Made by a program: the position numbers and the translations under genes. The notes under the pieces were generated by a model. It saw nothing but the letters and a program-made list of their open reading frames with translations, had not been told where the DNA came from and did no database searches. From assembly GCA_023231475.1 (NCBI GenBank), contig JALJEE010002725.1, positions 1 to 21,071 of the forward strand: DNA of 21,071 bases, read 5' to 3'. The DNA comes from Seison nebaliae. Lineage: Eukaryota; Rotifera; Pararotatoria; Seisonacea; Seisonidae. Shown one piece after another: positions 1-8,719 of this stretch (position 1 is the first letter of the stretch; each line of letters begins with the position of its first letter).

Positions 1-598
1 TTTAAGTGCGCTCAAATACGTGCATACTTTGCGCTATAAACTGCACGAAAAGTAATGCTTCAGTATTTCCAAAATCGTTGAAAATTTACACATGGGGGTT
101 TTCGATGGTGACGATTTCAAAAAATCAAACCACGATTTAAAATAGTTTACGGTTAATCCGAAAATGCAAAAACACAACTTTTAGAAAATGCTCAATAATT
201 ATGTCATAATTTAATTTTTTTTTTAATTTTTAATTTTTCTAATGTATGATACATGCTCTACAAGATAGGCATGAAAGGTTTTTTTAATTGAGAAGGATAA
301 AACTTTTAAACGATATTTTCGAAACATGCGAGAGAGAGAAAAATGAACTATTATGCAAAATGCCCTGTTAATGCATGAAATATTTAAATTTTTTCAATTT
401 TTTTTGCACTATCTTTAAGAGCTTGAATAGGACTATTTTGTGATATCCACCTTTACAAAAGATACTTCATAGAACAAAAGTTATGACCGGTTTTATAAAA
501 ACGTAAAAGTGTTTTTTATATTTATTTAATATTATTTAATTATTTTTAATTCCTACTGTATATTTGATGCTATATCTATAACCATAAGTTCGAATAAG
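1..598. other. AT-rich noncoding left edge
   Basis: No convincing coding sequence on either strand. The stretch is AT-rich with long T runs (around 217-240 and 390-410) and a short GA run near 331-340. Its texture (short A/T homopolymers and phrases such as a 'gttatgaccggtttt' tract near 480) resembles dispersed repeat DNA more than unique intergenic DNA, but no terminal repeats or domain can be seen, so this is only an impression. Confidence 0.5.
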
Positions 599-660
599 AC
601 CAATACACAGTTGCAGATCAGCTTTTATAGATTCTAACTGATCTGCAACTGTGTATTGGT
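599..660. repeat. Perfect 23-bp inverted repeat (hairpin) with 16-nt loop
   Basis: Bases 599-621 are exactly complementary to 638-660, giving 23 consecutive Watson-Crick pairs around a 16-base loop (622-637). The stem is of mixed composition (about 43% GC), unlike the surrounding AT-rich DNA. It lies 65 nt upstream of the tRNA-Val gene. The size (62 nt) suits a short hairpin RNA or miRNA-like precursor, but perfect pairing without bulges also fits a recent palindromic insertion, a miniature transposon relic or an assembly fold-back. Strand is unassigned because a perfect stem is the same on both strands. Confidence 0.85.
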
Positions 661-725
661 GAGAAAGAAGAACAAAAAAATCGTCAAACAATTAATATCA
701 AATGAATTTCCACTTCTGTCATATA

Positions 726-798
726 GGTTCGGTGGTGTAGTGGTTATCACGTCTGCTTTACACGCAGAAGGTCGCGAGTTCGATCCTCGCTCGAACCT
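726..798 (+). tRNA. tRNA-Val (anticodon UAC)
   Basis: A complete cloverleaf can be drawn. Acceptor stem 726-732 pairs with 791-797 (one G-U at its base), the anticodon stem TCTGC/GCAGA (752-756/764-768) encloses loop TTTACAC, giving anticodon TAC at 759-761, and the T arm is GCGAG/CTCGC with loop TTCGATC. The internal pol III promoter A box (TGGTGTAGTGG) and B box (GTTCGATCC) are both present and T runs follow from 798 (TTT, then TTTT in 803-806). There is no intron and no encoded CCA. The D arm and anticodon arm match animal tRNA-Val closely. The discriminator base (position 73) reads T, whereas A is usual for valine tRNAs. Confidence 0.96.
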
Positions 799-1123
799 TT
801 AATTTTAGTTTTGGCTGAAATCGCTACAATAAATCCGTTTAAACAGTATTTTTGTACCAAATATTACTTCAAATTCATTAGATTTTTGAATTGGACGATG
901 GTTAATAATGCTTACTTATGATCCTACTTTTCTGATCATATCTCGTGAAGTATCTAATAGTTATAGAAAGTGTGGATGTCCAGAAAATATCTCATCGTGA
1001 TTTTTATTCTGTCCATGAACTTTGTACAATGCAATATAAACGGAGGGGGGAAGGACAAAAGAGCCACGCAGACTTCTAAAGATAAGATACTTACTATATT
1101 ATAGAGAGTTCATACAATTTTTT
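799..1123. other. Intergenic, no gene seen
   Basis: AT-rich sequence between the tRNA gene and the MULE transposase fragment. A short G-rich tract (GGAGGGGGGAAGG, about 1041-1053) is the only compositional break. No frame of useful length, tRNA or hairpin is visible. Confidence 0.5.
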
Positions 1124-1427
1124 TTATTTCTTCGAATGCGATGCTGAAAAGTCCATCGTATCAAATGAGTCAATTAAGTTTTTCAAATGAGCAGTAAGTG
1201 TTTTCTTCATTTTTGGATTTTTATTCTTTTCTGCTTCAAAAATCCTTATCTCGATATATTTATCTCGATTATCCTTATATTTCAACTTCTTCGATGTTGT
1301 CCAAGAATCAGAATATACCTACCTGTCGACCCGAAGATATTCGATTGAAATAATTATTGAAACTTTCCGCAATATTATTGGTAATAGAAAAAGTGCTGTT
1401 TTTCTGTTCACATATACGATGATTTCT
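1124..1427 (-). mobile_element. Decayed MULE (Mutator-like) transposase, C-terminal fragment
   Basis: Read on the minus strand from 1427 downward, the translation contains TNNIAESFNNYFNRISSGRQ, close to the 'RTNNxxExFH..LN' block near the C-terminus of MULE transposases. In the same frame, after one stop, FLDNIEEVEI follows. From about 1300 downward the coding signal moves to another frame and gives KYIEIRIFEAEKNKNPK, then a Lys-rich tail ending at a stop at 1124-1126. This matches the usual end of such proteins, where an E-rich helix precedes a Lys-rich stretch. The copy therefore has at least one in-frame stop and one frameshift, and no N-terminal part or terminal inverted repeats are visible nearby. 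An intron-bearing host gene is the alternative; the in-frame stop and lost frame argue against it. Confidence 0.58.
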
Positions 1428-2376
1428 TCAAAGAAAGAAAGAAAGAACTATAAGTATAATTCATTTTCATCAACCCATTGATGACTGTTAATTAAAAATC
1501 TTATTAATCTTCTGCTTAATTTTGATAAATAAAATAAATAATTATTATCTAACAAAATAATAAATAAATGGATTAAATTAAGCGGCAACAATTAGCATAA
1601 CTTAGGATCATGTAAGTAAAAATATATCTTATCGTAACTTTTTGGGAACTGTAGATATTAATATATAAACATATAATAATATTATGAGGTTCATTATGTT
1701 TATGAGTTCTTCAAATGTATTTCAGTACAAATTTCAAGAATATTTCTATATTTCAGTTCAGAATTTTTAAAAGGAAAAATGTCTGCAAATCACAACAGAT
1801 GGTGGAAAACATGTTGCATTCCTACATTAAATTATTCACGCACAATCTACAAAATTGTACCATTTAGAATAACGGCTATAAAATAGCCTATAAAAAGGTT
1901 TACTTCTTTTAGTAAGTTCTTCTAATGAAACTTTAATAGGTATTGAAATATTTAAAGATTAAAACAGTTTTGATACTTAATTCTTAAAAAGCTTCTTAAG
2001 AATTATAGTTTAAAGTTAATTTTTGAAAAGTTCGATCAATTTCGAGAGATTAATAGTTGGTGCTTGTTTCATCAAACAATTTTGATTATTAAATGATAAA
2101 ATGCTTTGGCCAAATTTCGAACAGAGAATAAAAAGATAAACAATTTAGGAAATAAGTAGTGAAAAGAGGAAATGCTTATTAATAGAAAAAAGAAATGAAA
2201 CGAATAAATAAAAAATAATTAAAAGAGAAACAATAATTTTTGATAAATTTCCTTTAAAGTTTAGTGAATACACTTTATTTTTCTCTTACGTACTAAATGT
2301 GGATGACGTAGATAAATTTTTCAATTCCTATCAAATAACTCGAAGGAAGATACAAAAATCAGAAAAGAAAGTGGAA
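1428..2376. other. Intergenic region upstream of the SLC37A gene
   Basis: AT-rich, with an (AAAG)n microsatellite at 1428-1447 and otherwise no coding or RNA signal. Two TATA-like strings lie close together at about 1877-1884 and 1889-1897, roughly 490 nt before the downstream start codon. They could be a core promoter, but such strings are frequent by chance at this base composition. The frame of the SLC37A gene stays open upstream of its ATG from 2212, without another ATG in that frame. Confidence 0.4.
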
Positions 2377-3975
2377 ATGAATCGATTAGACGAATCTCCT
2401 TATTCAATTTTGAATGACTTGGATACGGATGATGAAGAGAATAAGGAGGAATTGGAAGAATCATTGAATGAGGAGAATGATGAAACTGATCGACTAATTT
2501 TTGATCATCCAGTCGCGCAAATTGGTGTAATTGAACCACAATTAACCGGAATACCGGAGCCGAGTCCCAAACAGAAAAATATTCTCATTAATTTCAATCG
2601 AACAAAAATATTTTTCTTAACATTCTTCACTTATGTTGTAGTGCATTCTTCAAGAAAATCGTTGAGTAATGTCAAAACAACGATGGGACAACATTGGACT
2701 TCGTTGAATAATAATGTATCGACGAAATCATATATTCCATTAAATGGAAATAATTGGAATAAACAACAATTTTTTTCGTCAATGGAAGGTGCTGCATTCT
2801 TCGAAGGAATTCTCGATACAGTCTTCCTCGTCGTATATTCGATTGGATTATTCATTTCTGGTTTTATCGGCGAACGATTAAATTTGAAGATTTTCATAAG
2901 TTGTGGTTTATTCGTAAGTGGTGTGTGCACTTTACTTTTTGGGTATGTTCCTGAAGTTTTTCATTTCTATTCGAAAATGTGGTATGTATGTCTGTGGGGA
3001 CTGAATGGATTAGCTCAATCCATTATTTGGCCATCAATTGTAACGGTTATGGGTAATTGGTTTCCCCTTCACATGGGTGGCCGCATATTGGGCATTTGGA
3101 GTAGTTGTGCTAGTATTGGGAATATAGTGGGATCGGTTATGGTTGCTGCCATTGTTGATAGTGGTTATGAGAATGCATTCCTCTTATCCGCCATATTACT
3201 CATCGCTTTCTCCATTATCAATTTCTTTACTATGACAACAACACCGATGGATTTATTAAAAAAGAACAAGACCAATTCAAATGTGAGTAGAGAAAAGAAA
3301 TTTCCAATTAAATTCCGAGATGCTCTTTGTAATTTTTCTGTAATTACATTCTCCATTTGTTATGCTTGTCTCAAATTAGTCAATTATTCATTCTTCTTCT
3401 GGTTACCCAGATATTTAGTGTTGACTTATAATTGGAAAGAAAGTAAGGCGGATTATATTTCCATATGGTATGATATCGGTTCAATAATAGGTGCGGTGGT
3501 TGGTGGATATTTTTCTGATCGACTACATGGTCACATCACAAGAACTGTAGTAATTTTTGGTCTTTTAATCTTTTCAGTTCCGGCACTCATAATTTATTCC
3601 ACTGTTTCCGGAAAACTCATATTTAATTGTACAGCAATGACGTTTACAGGAATCTTCGTTGGAGGACCATCAAATTTAATATCAGCTACAATTGTGAACG
3701 ATATCGGAAAAAGGATATCGCCTGTCCTTTACGATGGTGCATGTGGACATACTCCGATTGACGCTGTAGCAACTGTTACGGGAATCGTTGATGGCAGTGG
3801 AAGTGTCGGAGCTGCCATCGGTCAAATTATCATTCCACTTATCGGAAATCGATATGGCTGGTATTCAATATTCAAACTTTTTATTTCAATGTCAGTCGTA
3901 GCAATAATCTCATTAATGCCGATGCTTCGTTTGGACTATCGAGCATACAAATATCGACTATCAAGACCCGATTAA
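2377..3975 (+). CDS. SLC37A: SLC37A family sugar-phosphate/phosphate exchanger
   Basis: Intronless gene for a 532-residue major facilitator protein of the SLC37 (glucose-6-phosphate/glycerol-3-phosphate : phosphate antiporter) family, expected in the ER membrane. After an acidic N-terminal region of about 70 residues (human SLC37A1-3 have a shorter one) come about 12 membrane segments. Family blocks include SSRKSLSNVK after segment 1 (residue ~92), GLFISGFIGERL, the signature-like NGLAQSIIWPSIVTVMGNWF (residues ~209-229), GIWSSCASIGNIVGS and TGIVDGSGSVGAAIGQ near the end. The same frame runs open upstream and includes a GTG at 2299. I chose the first in-frame ATG at 2377 because no upstream ATG exists, though a spliced leader exon joining near 2264 cannot be excluded. 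It converges on the TAB1-like gene with only 61 nt between stops. It resembles SLC37A1/2/3 more than SLC37A4. Confidence 0.93.
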   Translation: MNRLDESPYSILNDLDTDDEENKEELEESLNEENDETDRLIFDHPVAQIGVIEPQLTGIPEPSPKQKNILINFNRTKIFFLTFFTYVVVHSSRKSLSNVKTTMGQHWTSLNNNVSTKSYIPLNGNNWNKQQFFSSMEGAAFFEGILDTVFLVVYSIGLFISGFIGERLNLKIFISCGLFVSGVCTLLFGYVPEVFHFYSKMWYVCLWGLNGLAQSIIWPSIVTVMGNWFPLHMGGRILGIWSSCASIGNIVGSVMVAAIVDSGYENAFLLSAILLIAFSIINFFTMTTTPMDLLKKNKTNSNVSREKKFPIKFRDALCNFSVITFSICYACLKLVNYSFFFWLPRYLVLTYNWKESKADYISIWYDIGSIIGAVVGGYFSDRLHGHITRTVVIFGLLIFSVPALIIYSTVSGKLIFNCTAMTFTGIFVGGPSNLISATIVNDIGKRISPVLYDGACGHTPIDAVATVTGIVDGSGSVGAAIGQIIIPLIGNRYGWYSIFKLFISMSVVAIISLMPMLRLDYRAYKYRLSRPD

Positions 3976-4018
3976 TTCAAGACAATTTTACAACAAATAT
4001 TTCATTTACAAAATCATG

Positions 4019-4028
4019 TTTATTTATT
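4019..4028 (-). terminator. Polyadenylation signal of the TAB1-like gene
   Basis: On the minus strand this reads as two overlapping AATAAA hexamers (AATAAATAAA), starting 8 nt after the stop codon of the TAB1-like gene. Cleavage 10-30 nt further would end that transcript only about 15-35 nt from the stop codon of the convergent SLC37A gene. No AATAAA is seen on the plus strand for SLC37A before 4037, so its transcript probably runs into the antisense of this gene. Confidence 0.6.
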
Positions 4029-4036
4029 CCTTTTTT

Positions 4037-6181
4037 TTATTCTTCTTCATCTATGTTCAATTCATTTAACAATCTTTTCAATGTTTCCGATTCCTGGTTC
4101 TTCTTTAAGAATGAAGACAAAACATTCATGTCAACTTCTCCTTCCATTGGAACATTCTCATCAATATTATCATATTCTTCTTCAATTCTTTCTTTTCGTT
4201 TCTTGTTCGTTCGTCTACTCGAATCTTCAATGGTTTCTTGTTTCTCTTCATCGTTGCTTTCATCCATGGCCGTCGTTATTGTTAAATTCTCCATCAATTT
4301 GTTTGTGGGTGTTAATGTCAGAAACGGTTTGTTTGACGTTTCCTTATTTGTTATTGGTTCCTTATCGGTATTGTTCTCCCAATTCTCCAACGATGATACA
4401 ATTGTTGATGTTGATGATCGACGAGACGAAGAAGTTGATGAAGATGAAATAGAAGAATTCTCACAACTACAAATCAAATCGGTATTCTCTCCATCATCGA
4501 TAACTCGTAAATGTTGAGAACATTGTTTGAAATGATATGCATTTAGATACACGTCAATATCGAGAATTCTCACAATTAATGACATCGCTTTCTGTTCATT
4601 ATAATAGGATAAACGTACATTGAGAATATTCAACATCTGTTTCATTTGTTCAGTTAAATCATGTTCTTCCTCTTCCATCAAATTCTCTTCAGGATTTGAT
4701 GAAACCGAATTCGTTTTTGCCATTTTCGCAAATTGCAATTGCTCTTTGATCAACTGAATATGATTTTGGATTTGCAATTTCTTTTCTAGACATTTCGCAT
4801 CGATGTCAGTGAGAACTGCTTGACAGACGTCATTCAGAATCATATTAAGACGGAAAGCTTCGTACAAATTCTGATCATTCTGTTTCAGTTGTAAGAGGAA
4901 TTTATACAACATTTTCTTGTCGATTAAACGTTGTGCAATTTGACGACACAACTCCTCGTTAGCTTGTTCGTCACTGACAAATCCGAGCAATTGGAGAGCA
5001 TAAAATACACCAGACGATGCCACTGTCAAAAAGAATGAATCATGTTCATTATCAGTTTTGTTGATTTTGAATGGATAGAAATTGATGGAAGCGTCACTAA
5101 TGAGAGGTGAAGATGGAAATGTGGTAGTCGATTGGTAATCGTTATATTCGTACTGATAATAATGTTTGTCGATATAAGAACCGAGACATCTCGTCACTGT
5201 CGTTATTGGAAGTTTCGAGACATTTTTCCTTAAAAGTTGCCACCGTTTAATTTCCGTCGGATTGTTTAATGTGTGTTCTTTATTCAATGGAATATAATAA
5301 GCGATATGAGGTCGAATTGATCGTTCTTTGAATGAAAAGGAACAAGATGTGGGAATGGAGGAAGATTTCAGTCGATGATATGGAAACAGAGCGACTAATA
5401 CTCGTCCACGACCGATTACTCCTGAAATAATATGATCGTTATCGTTGACTAAAGTGAAGATTAGTGAAATATTCGATTTCAATAAATCGATACATTTCTT
5501 CAATTCATTATAATTCAATGTGGATGGTGATAAACTTTTCGTTTTATGATCATCAGATAAATTATAGTTATCCAACAACATTTGACTACTGACCGGAATT
5601 CGATTTTTCGAATTTTTCTTCGAATGTCTCCCACTCGAATGGATGCCAATTGCGTTGATGAGTGAGGTGGTAGAAGAGGAGGCGGATCTCATGAATGATT
5701 GCATATGAAATCGATTCGTTGAATAACGATGTAAAGCATTCTTATACTCTTTTATCATTCGATCGAGATCTGTTTCGAAATAATGTTGTTCGATATTGAT
5801 AATCTTTTCTATCAACGATTTGCTGATGGCACCATTCTTGACGGTTTTCTTTTCTACAATGAAATAATCTTCAAAATCATCATCATCATCTTCTTCATCA
5901 GGAATAACGGATTGTCGATTATTATCGAAATTCATCGTGTTGAAATAATCATATAATTCGAACGATAACGATCGTGCCATATGTTCACGTGCGAAATCAT
6001 TATGCTCGCCACTCAATATCATATAAAGAGAAACGTTCTTCTCCGACAATTGTGTCGTGTAGACGGAATCATAAACTTTATCATGAATTGATGAATTGGT
6101 GTCATTGAACAAATTCAATTGATATCTCCCACTACAAGGACATTGTAATTCTTCGTCCCATTCTCCTTTGGTAGCGCCCAT
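4037..6181 (-). CDS. TAB1: TAB1-like PP2C pseudophosphatase (TAK1-binding protein 1 / TAP-1 family)
   Basis: Intronless, 714 residues. TAB1 is a PP2C-fold protein without phosphatase activity that binds and activates the MAP3K TAK1. Matching blocks in order are SLYMILSGEHNDFAREHMAR (residues 51-70, where active PP2C has a catalytic DGH/DG motif and human TAB1 has FNGYDG), SLIFTLVNDNDHIISGVIGRGRV, IPLNKEHTLNNPTEIKRW (human LNVDHTTENEDELFRL), TVTRCLGSYIDKHYYQYEY (human TRRIGDYKVKYGY), SFFLTVASSGVFYALQ (human GFLVLMSEGLYKALE), DVCQAVLTDI (human DAVAQAVVDRV) and NEQKAMSLIVRI (human HEDMTLLVRN). Catalytic aspartates are not conserved, supporting a pseudophosphatase. Acidic and Ser-rich insertions (residues ~94-105, 165-220 and 465-520) and a long charged tail make it larger than the roughly 500-residue human protein. 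The C-terminal TAK1-binding YVDFxxF motif is not apparent. The first ATG at 6181 follows a pyrimidine/purine-skewed leader. Confidence 0.82.
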   Translation of the reverse strand: MGATKGEWDEELQCPCSGRYQLNLFNDTNSSIHDKVYDSVYTTQLSEKNVSLYMILSGEHNDFAREHMARSLSFELYDYFNTMNFDNNRQSVIPDEEDDDDDFEDYFIVEKKTVKNGAISKSLIEKIINIEQHYFETDLDRMIKEYKNALHRYSTNRFHMQSFMRSASSSTTSLINAIGIHSSGRHSKKNSKNRIPVSSQMLLDNYNLSDDHKTKSLSPSTLNYNELKKCIDLLKSNISLIFTLVNDNDHIISGVIGRGRVLVALFPYHRLKSSSIPTSCSFSFKERSIRPHIAYYIPLNKEHTLNNPTEIKRWQLLRKNVSKLPITTVTRCLGSYIDKHYYQYEYNDYQSTTTFPSSPLISDASINFYPFKINKTDNEHDSFFLTVASSGVFYALQLLGFVSDEQANEELCRQIAQRLIDKKMLYKFLLQLKQNDQNLYEAFRLNMILNDVCQAVLTDIDAKCLEKKLQIQNHIQLIKEQLQFAKMAKTNSVSSNPEENLMEEEEHDLTEQMKQMLNILNVRLSYYNEQKAMSLIVRILDIDVYLNAYHFKQCSQHLRVIDDGENTDLICSCENSSISSSSTSSSRRSSTSTIVSSLENWENNTDKEPITNKETSNKPFLTLTPTNKLMENLTITTAMDESNDEEKQETIEDSSRRTNKKRKERIEEEYDNIDENVPMEGEVDMNVLSSFLKKNQESETLKRLLNELNIDEEE

Positions 6182-7592
6182 TCTATCTCTCTTTCTCTCT
6201 CTGTATCTCCTTCGTCAATCTAACATTGACGAGCGAAACGTTCAACGAGTTTAAAGAGATTTGGAATTGATGAAAGTATTTTCTTTAGGACTTTTGATAA
6301 TAAATTTTGTTTATTCTTTTTGCTCGTCGTCTTCAATCTTGAAAAATGATTATTCGTTTTACTACACGTACATTTACATAATCATTATTCTCTATCGTAT
6401 AAGTAAGTCGAATAATTTCGACGAATTCTTTTATTTTTTCTCATAACTTCTCATTCTTCTTTGACATACTTTCTTTCAAATTTCTTCATTTAATGGCTGA
6501 ACCAAATTTCGCCATCCCATTAATTATTTTCTTCATATAATATTTCTCCACTCTTCCAATGTTTGCTTAACCTTATGCAACTGTTACATCTCAATAATAA
6601 TTGCTCATCATTCGTCACATTTTTTCTTTCCCGTGTATGAATCATTTGCTTGTACCGATCAATTTCCAAAAAGGAATCTTATAGTTTCCAAATAATAAAT
6701 GATTCATATCATTCAATTTCCCAATAATTTCCTTTTCAAATTAATAATAAAAAATTTATTACTAACTCTATTAAGAAAGGAATTTGATGACAGCTGTCAA
6801 CCATTAGGAGTAGAACTATAAAACATGAATTAATATTAATATATAATTCTATCATAACAGCTTGTTAACGTAAGAGACAGTTAATAAAGTAATACTTTCT
6901 ATCTATAATATTTTTAATAAAATCAAGAGTCAAGACAATTGAGGATAACCAGTAAACTAGTTTGTCCACGGACAATTAAAGAACTAATTCAATCTATGTT
7001 TGTCCTTTATTAGTAGCGTTGCAAATTGATATAACCTGCTGATTAAAAATATATAAAATTACGTGTGAATTACATCGAAATAAGAGGAAAATTTTCACAA
7101 GCCTTAATTTGACCGTAACATAATTTTAAGAGGGATCAGTATATACATATGAATTGATATATAAATAGTTTTCGGTATTAATTTGAATAAAGGCTGAAGA
7201 AGTTTAATATTCTAACTAGATAATGCAATGGCGAAGAGGTTATAAAAGGAATTTGAAAATTTCAGCTAAAAATTCGATTGTGTAGTCAATATAAAATGAA
7301 TGGGCGAACGGTTCTTATAGGAAAACGTTGGAGGATGCATGTTATTTAAATATTTCGATCACGCTTTCAAATGTTATATATGTTTTCGAAATTTACACAT
7401 TAATTATTTTTCCATCAAGATTTATCGAATTGTTTTAGTGAAATCTTTAAAATTCTTAAAATTTCCATATCTCTTTTTTTATCTTTCTACTCCAGTACAT
7501 TCTCTAGGCTATGGTTTCCAGATCTTAAGAAACAGTTCATCATCTGAAACTTTTGTATCTTCATTCCTTTTCCGTTGAAGATTAACATTCTC
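6182..7592. other. Divergent intergenic region between TAB1-like and SERBP1-like genes
   Basis: AT-rich DNA shared as upstream region by two divergently transcribed genes. The minus-strand leader of the TAB1-like gene (6182-6200) is an AG-repeat-like tract. A short frame at 6264-6446 begins with a hydrophobic signal-like run but then becomes low complexity; I do not call it a gene. A small palindrome TTGTCCACGGACAA lies at 6962-6975. A TATA box is listed separately. Nothing else is recognisable. Confidence 0.5.
7241..7267 (+). promoter_or_regulatory. Candidate core promoter of the SERBP1-like gene (TATA box and initiator)
   Basis: TATAAAAG at 7241-7248 is a close TATA-box match and TCAGCT at 7262-7267 resembles an initiator about 23 nt downstream. 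This would give a leader of about 330 nt with several upstream ATGs before the chosen start at 7593, unless part of the leader is spliced out. At this base composition TATA matches by chance are common, so the call is tentative. Confidence 0.3.
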
Positions 7593-8423
7593 ATGACGCC
7601 CGAAAATACAGCGGTGTCGGTCTTGGTGGCCGGGAAGATGAACAACAAAGAGAACAAGTTCAAGAAGGAACCGAAGAAGGAAGACGAGCTGGAATATATC
7701 TGTGTTGAACCATCGGATTCTGAGTCGTCGGAGGAAGAAGATGTGAACCAAATTGATTCATATAATTGTAAGGTGAAGAATCGATTTACTCTCCTAAGAG
7801 ATTTGAATGCAGTGGAAGAAGTGAGTAAAGTGGAGAAGAAGAAGAAGAATCCGAAGGTCGGCCAATCAGGCAACGATCAAAAAGTGCACAAAATGGATCG
7901 ACATTCCGGTTCGAAAACAACCATTCGAGCACCAAACAAACGGGGAGGCGATGGCCCATATAATTTTGGTGATCCACAAAAGAGTCAAGTTGAAGGATTG
8001 AAGGATGTCCAAGAAGATCTTCAACAAGACAATGAGGAGAAGAGTGCTGAACAAACAGCATCGGGAGAGGAAAATAATGAATCCATTCAAGCTCATGCCG
8101 CTGCCCCGTTAACCTTAACGGAATTCATTGAAAGTGATCGAGCAAAATGGTTAAATCTCAATGAAATGAACGATAATTCTACACGATTTAATAGACGGAA
8201 AGTTGTTACTCCCATGGAACAAGTGGGTGTCAGTTTTCGTCATTTCCGAGACTTTAACAGAAATTCTGATAAAGCTGATCAAAACCAAACTCGGCATTCT
8301 TATGCGCCTAAAGAGGTCGATGTCGGAAATTTGGTTTCGTCTGATTTTCCCAATTTGGGAACTGATGTTCCATCGAAATCGGCAAGAAAAGCAACTTATC
8401 GTGGCAAGAATCGACGTCAATAA
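7593..8423 (+). CDS. SERBP1: SERBP1/HABP4 (Stm1-like) ribosome- and mRNA-binding protein
   Basis: Intronless, 276 residues, hydrophilic. Proteins of this family (SERBP1, HABP4, Vig, yeast Stm1) bind mRNA and sit in the mRNA channel of idle 80S ribosomes together with eEF2. Shared blocks in order are VKNRFTLLRDLNAVEE (human VTNRFDQLFDDE), MDRHSGSKTT (human FDRHSGSDRS), NKRGGDGPYNFGD (human DKRGGSGSHNWGT), APLTLTEFIESDRAKW (human EMTLDEWKAIQNKDRAK) and SSDFPNLG near the C-terminus (human DPEAFPAL). Acidic clusters (EPSDSESSEEED) and basic runs flank them. The RG/RGG repeats typical of the animal proteins are absent and the protein is about 100 residues shorter than human SERBP1. The frame is open a little upstream but its first ATG is at 7593. 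It is divergent from the TAB1-like gene; I see no functional link. Confidence 0.82.
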   Translation: MTPENTAVSVLVAGKMNNKENKFKKEPKKEDELEYICVEPSDSESSEEEDVNQIDSYNCKVKNRFTLLRDLNAVEEVSKVEKKKKNPKVGQSGNDQKVHKMDRHSGSKTTIRAPNKRGGDGPYNFGDPQKSQVEGLKDVQEDLQQDNEEKSAEQTASGEENNESIQAHAAAPLTLTEFIESDRAKWLNLNEMNDNSTRFNRRKVVTPMEQVGVSFRHFRDFNRNSDKADQNQTRHSYAPKEVDVGNLVSSDFPNLGTDVPSKSARKATYRGKNRRQ

Positions 8424-8719
8424 GAAAGAGTTTGAAATTTCAATTGACTATTGAACTGGATTTATATTCTTAACAAATTAAATTTATACATCTGACGACT
8501 TTTTATACAACAAAAACCATTTTATTTTTTTTTCTTATCCATTTTTCCTAATTTTTCTTTTCCAATCCTTTCATTTCCTAATCCCATTTGCGACTATTGG
8601 AACACATTTCTGGAACATTTTTTTCTCTAATTTTTTATCTTCATTCGATTATTTTTCTTCTTCGTCGTCAAATAAATTTAATTCATTAAGAACAACATTC
8701 TTAATAAAAGAGAAGGCAC
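8424..8719. other. 3' flank of the SERBP1-like gene
   Basis: T-rich 3' untranslated or intergenic DNA. The first AATAAA on the plus strand is at 8671-8676, about 250 nt after the stop, followed by another at 8703-8708. The gene's mRNA probably ends near one of them, just before the hairpin at 8720. Confidence 0.45.

Noticed and set aside
2299-2376. GTG start 26 codons upstream of the SLC37A ATG
   Set aside because: A GTG start is improbable in an animal nuclear gene, and the first in-frame ATG lies at 2377.
4053-4517. Two long plus-strand frames opposite the TAB1-like gene
   Set aside because: They lie antisense to the well-supported coding region and are rich in Ser, Phe and Leu from its reverse complement, with no domain.
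6264-6446. Short plus-strand frame starting with a hydrophobic, signal-peptide-like run, with a GTAAGT string inside (about 6400)
   Set aside because: After the first 20 residues it becomes Tyr/Ile/Phe/Ser low complexity as expected from AT-rich DNA, and no downstream exon can be joined to it. The local donors are GTT, not GTAAGT.
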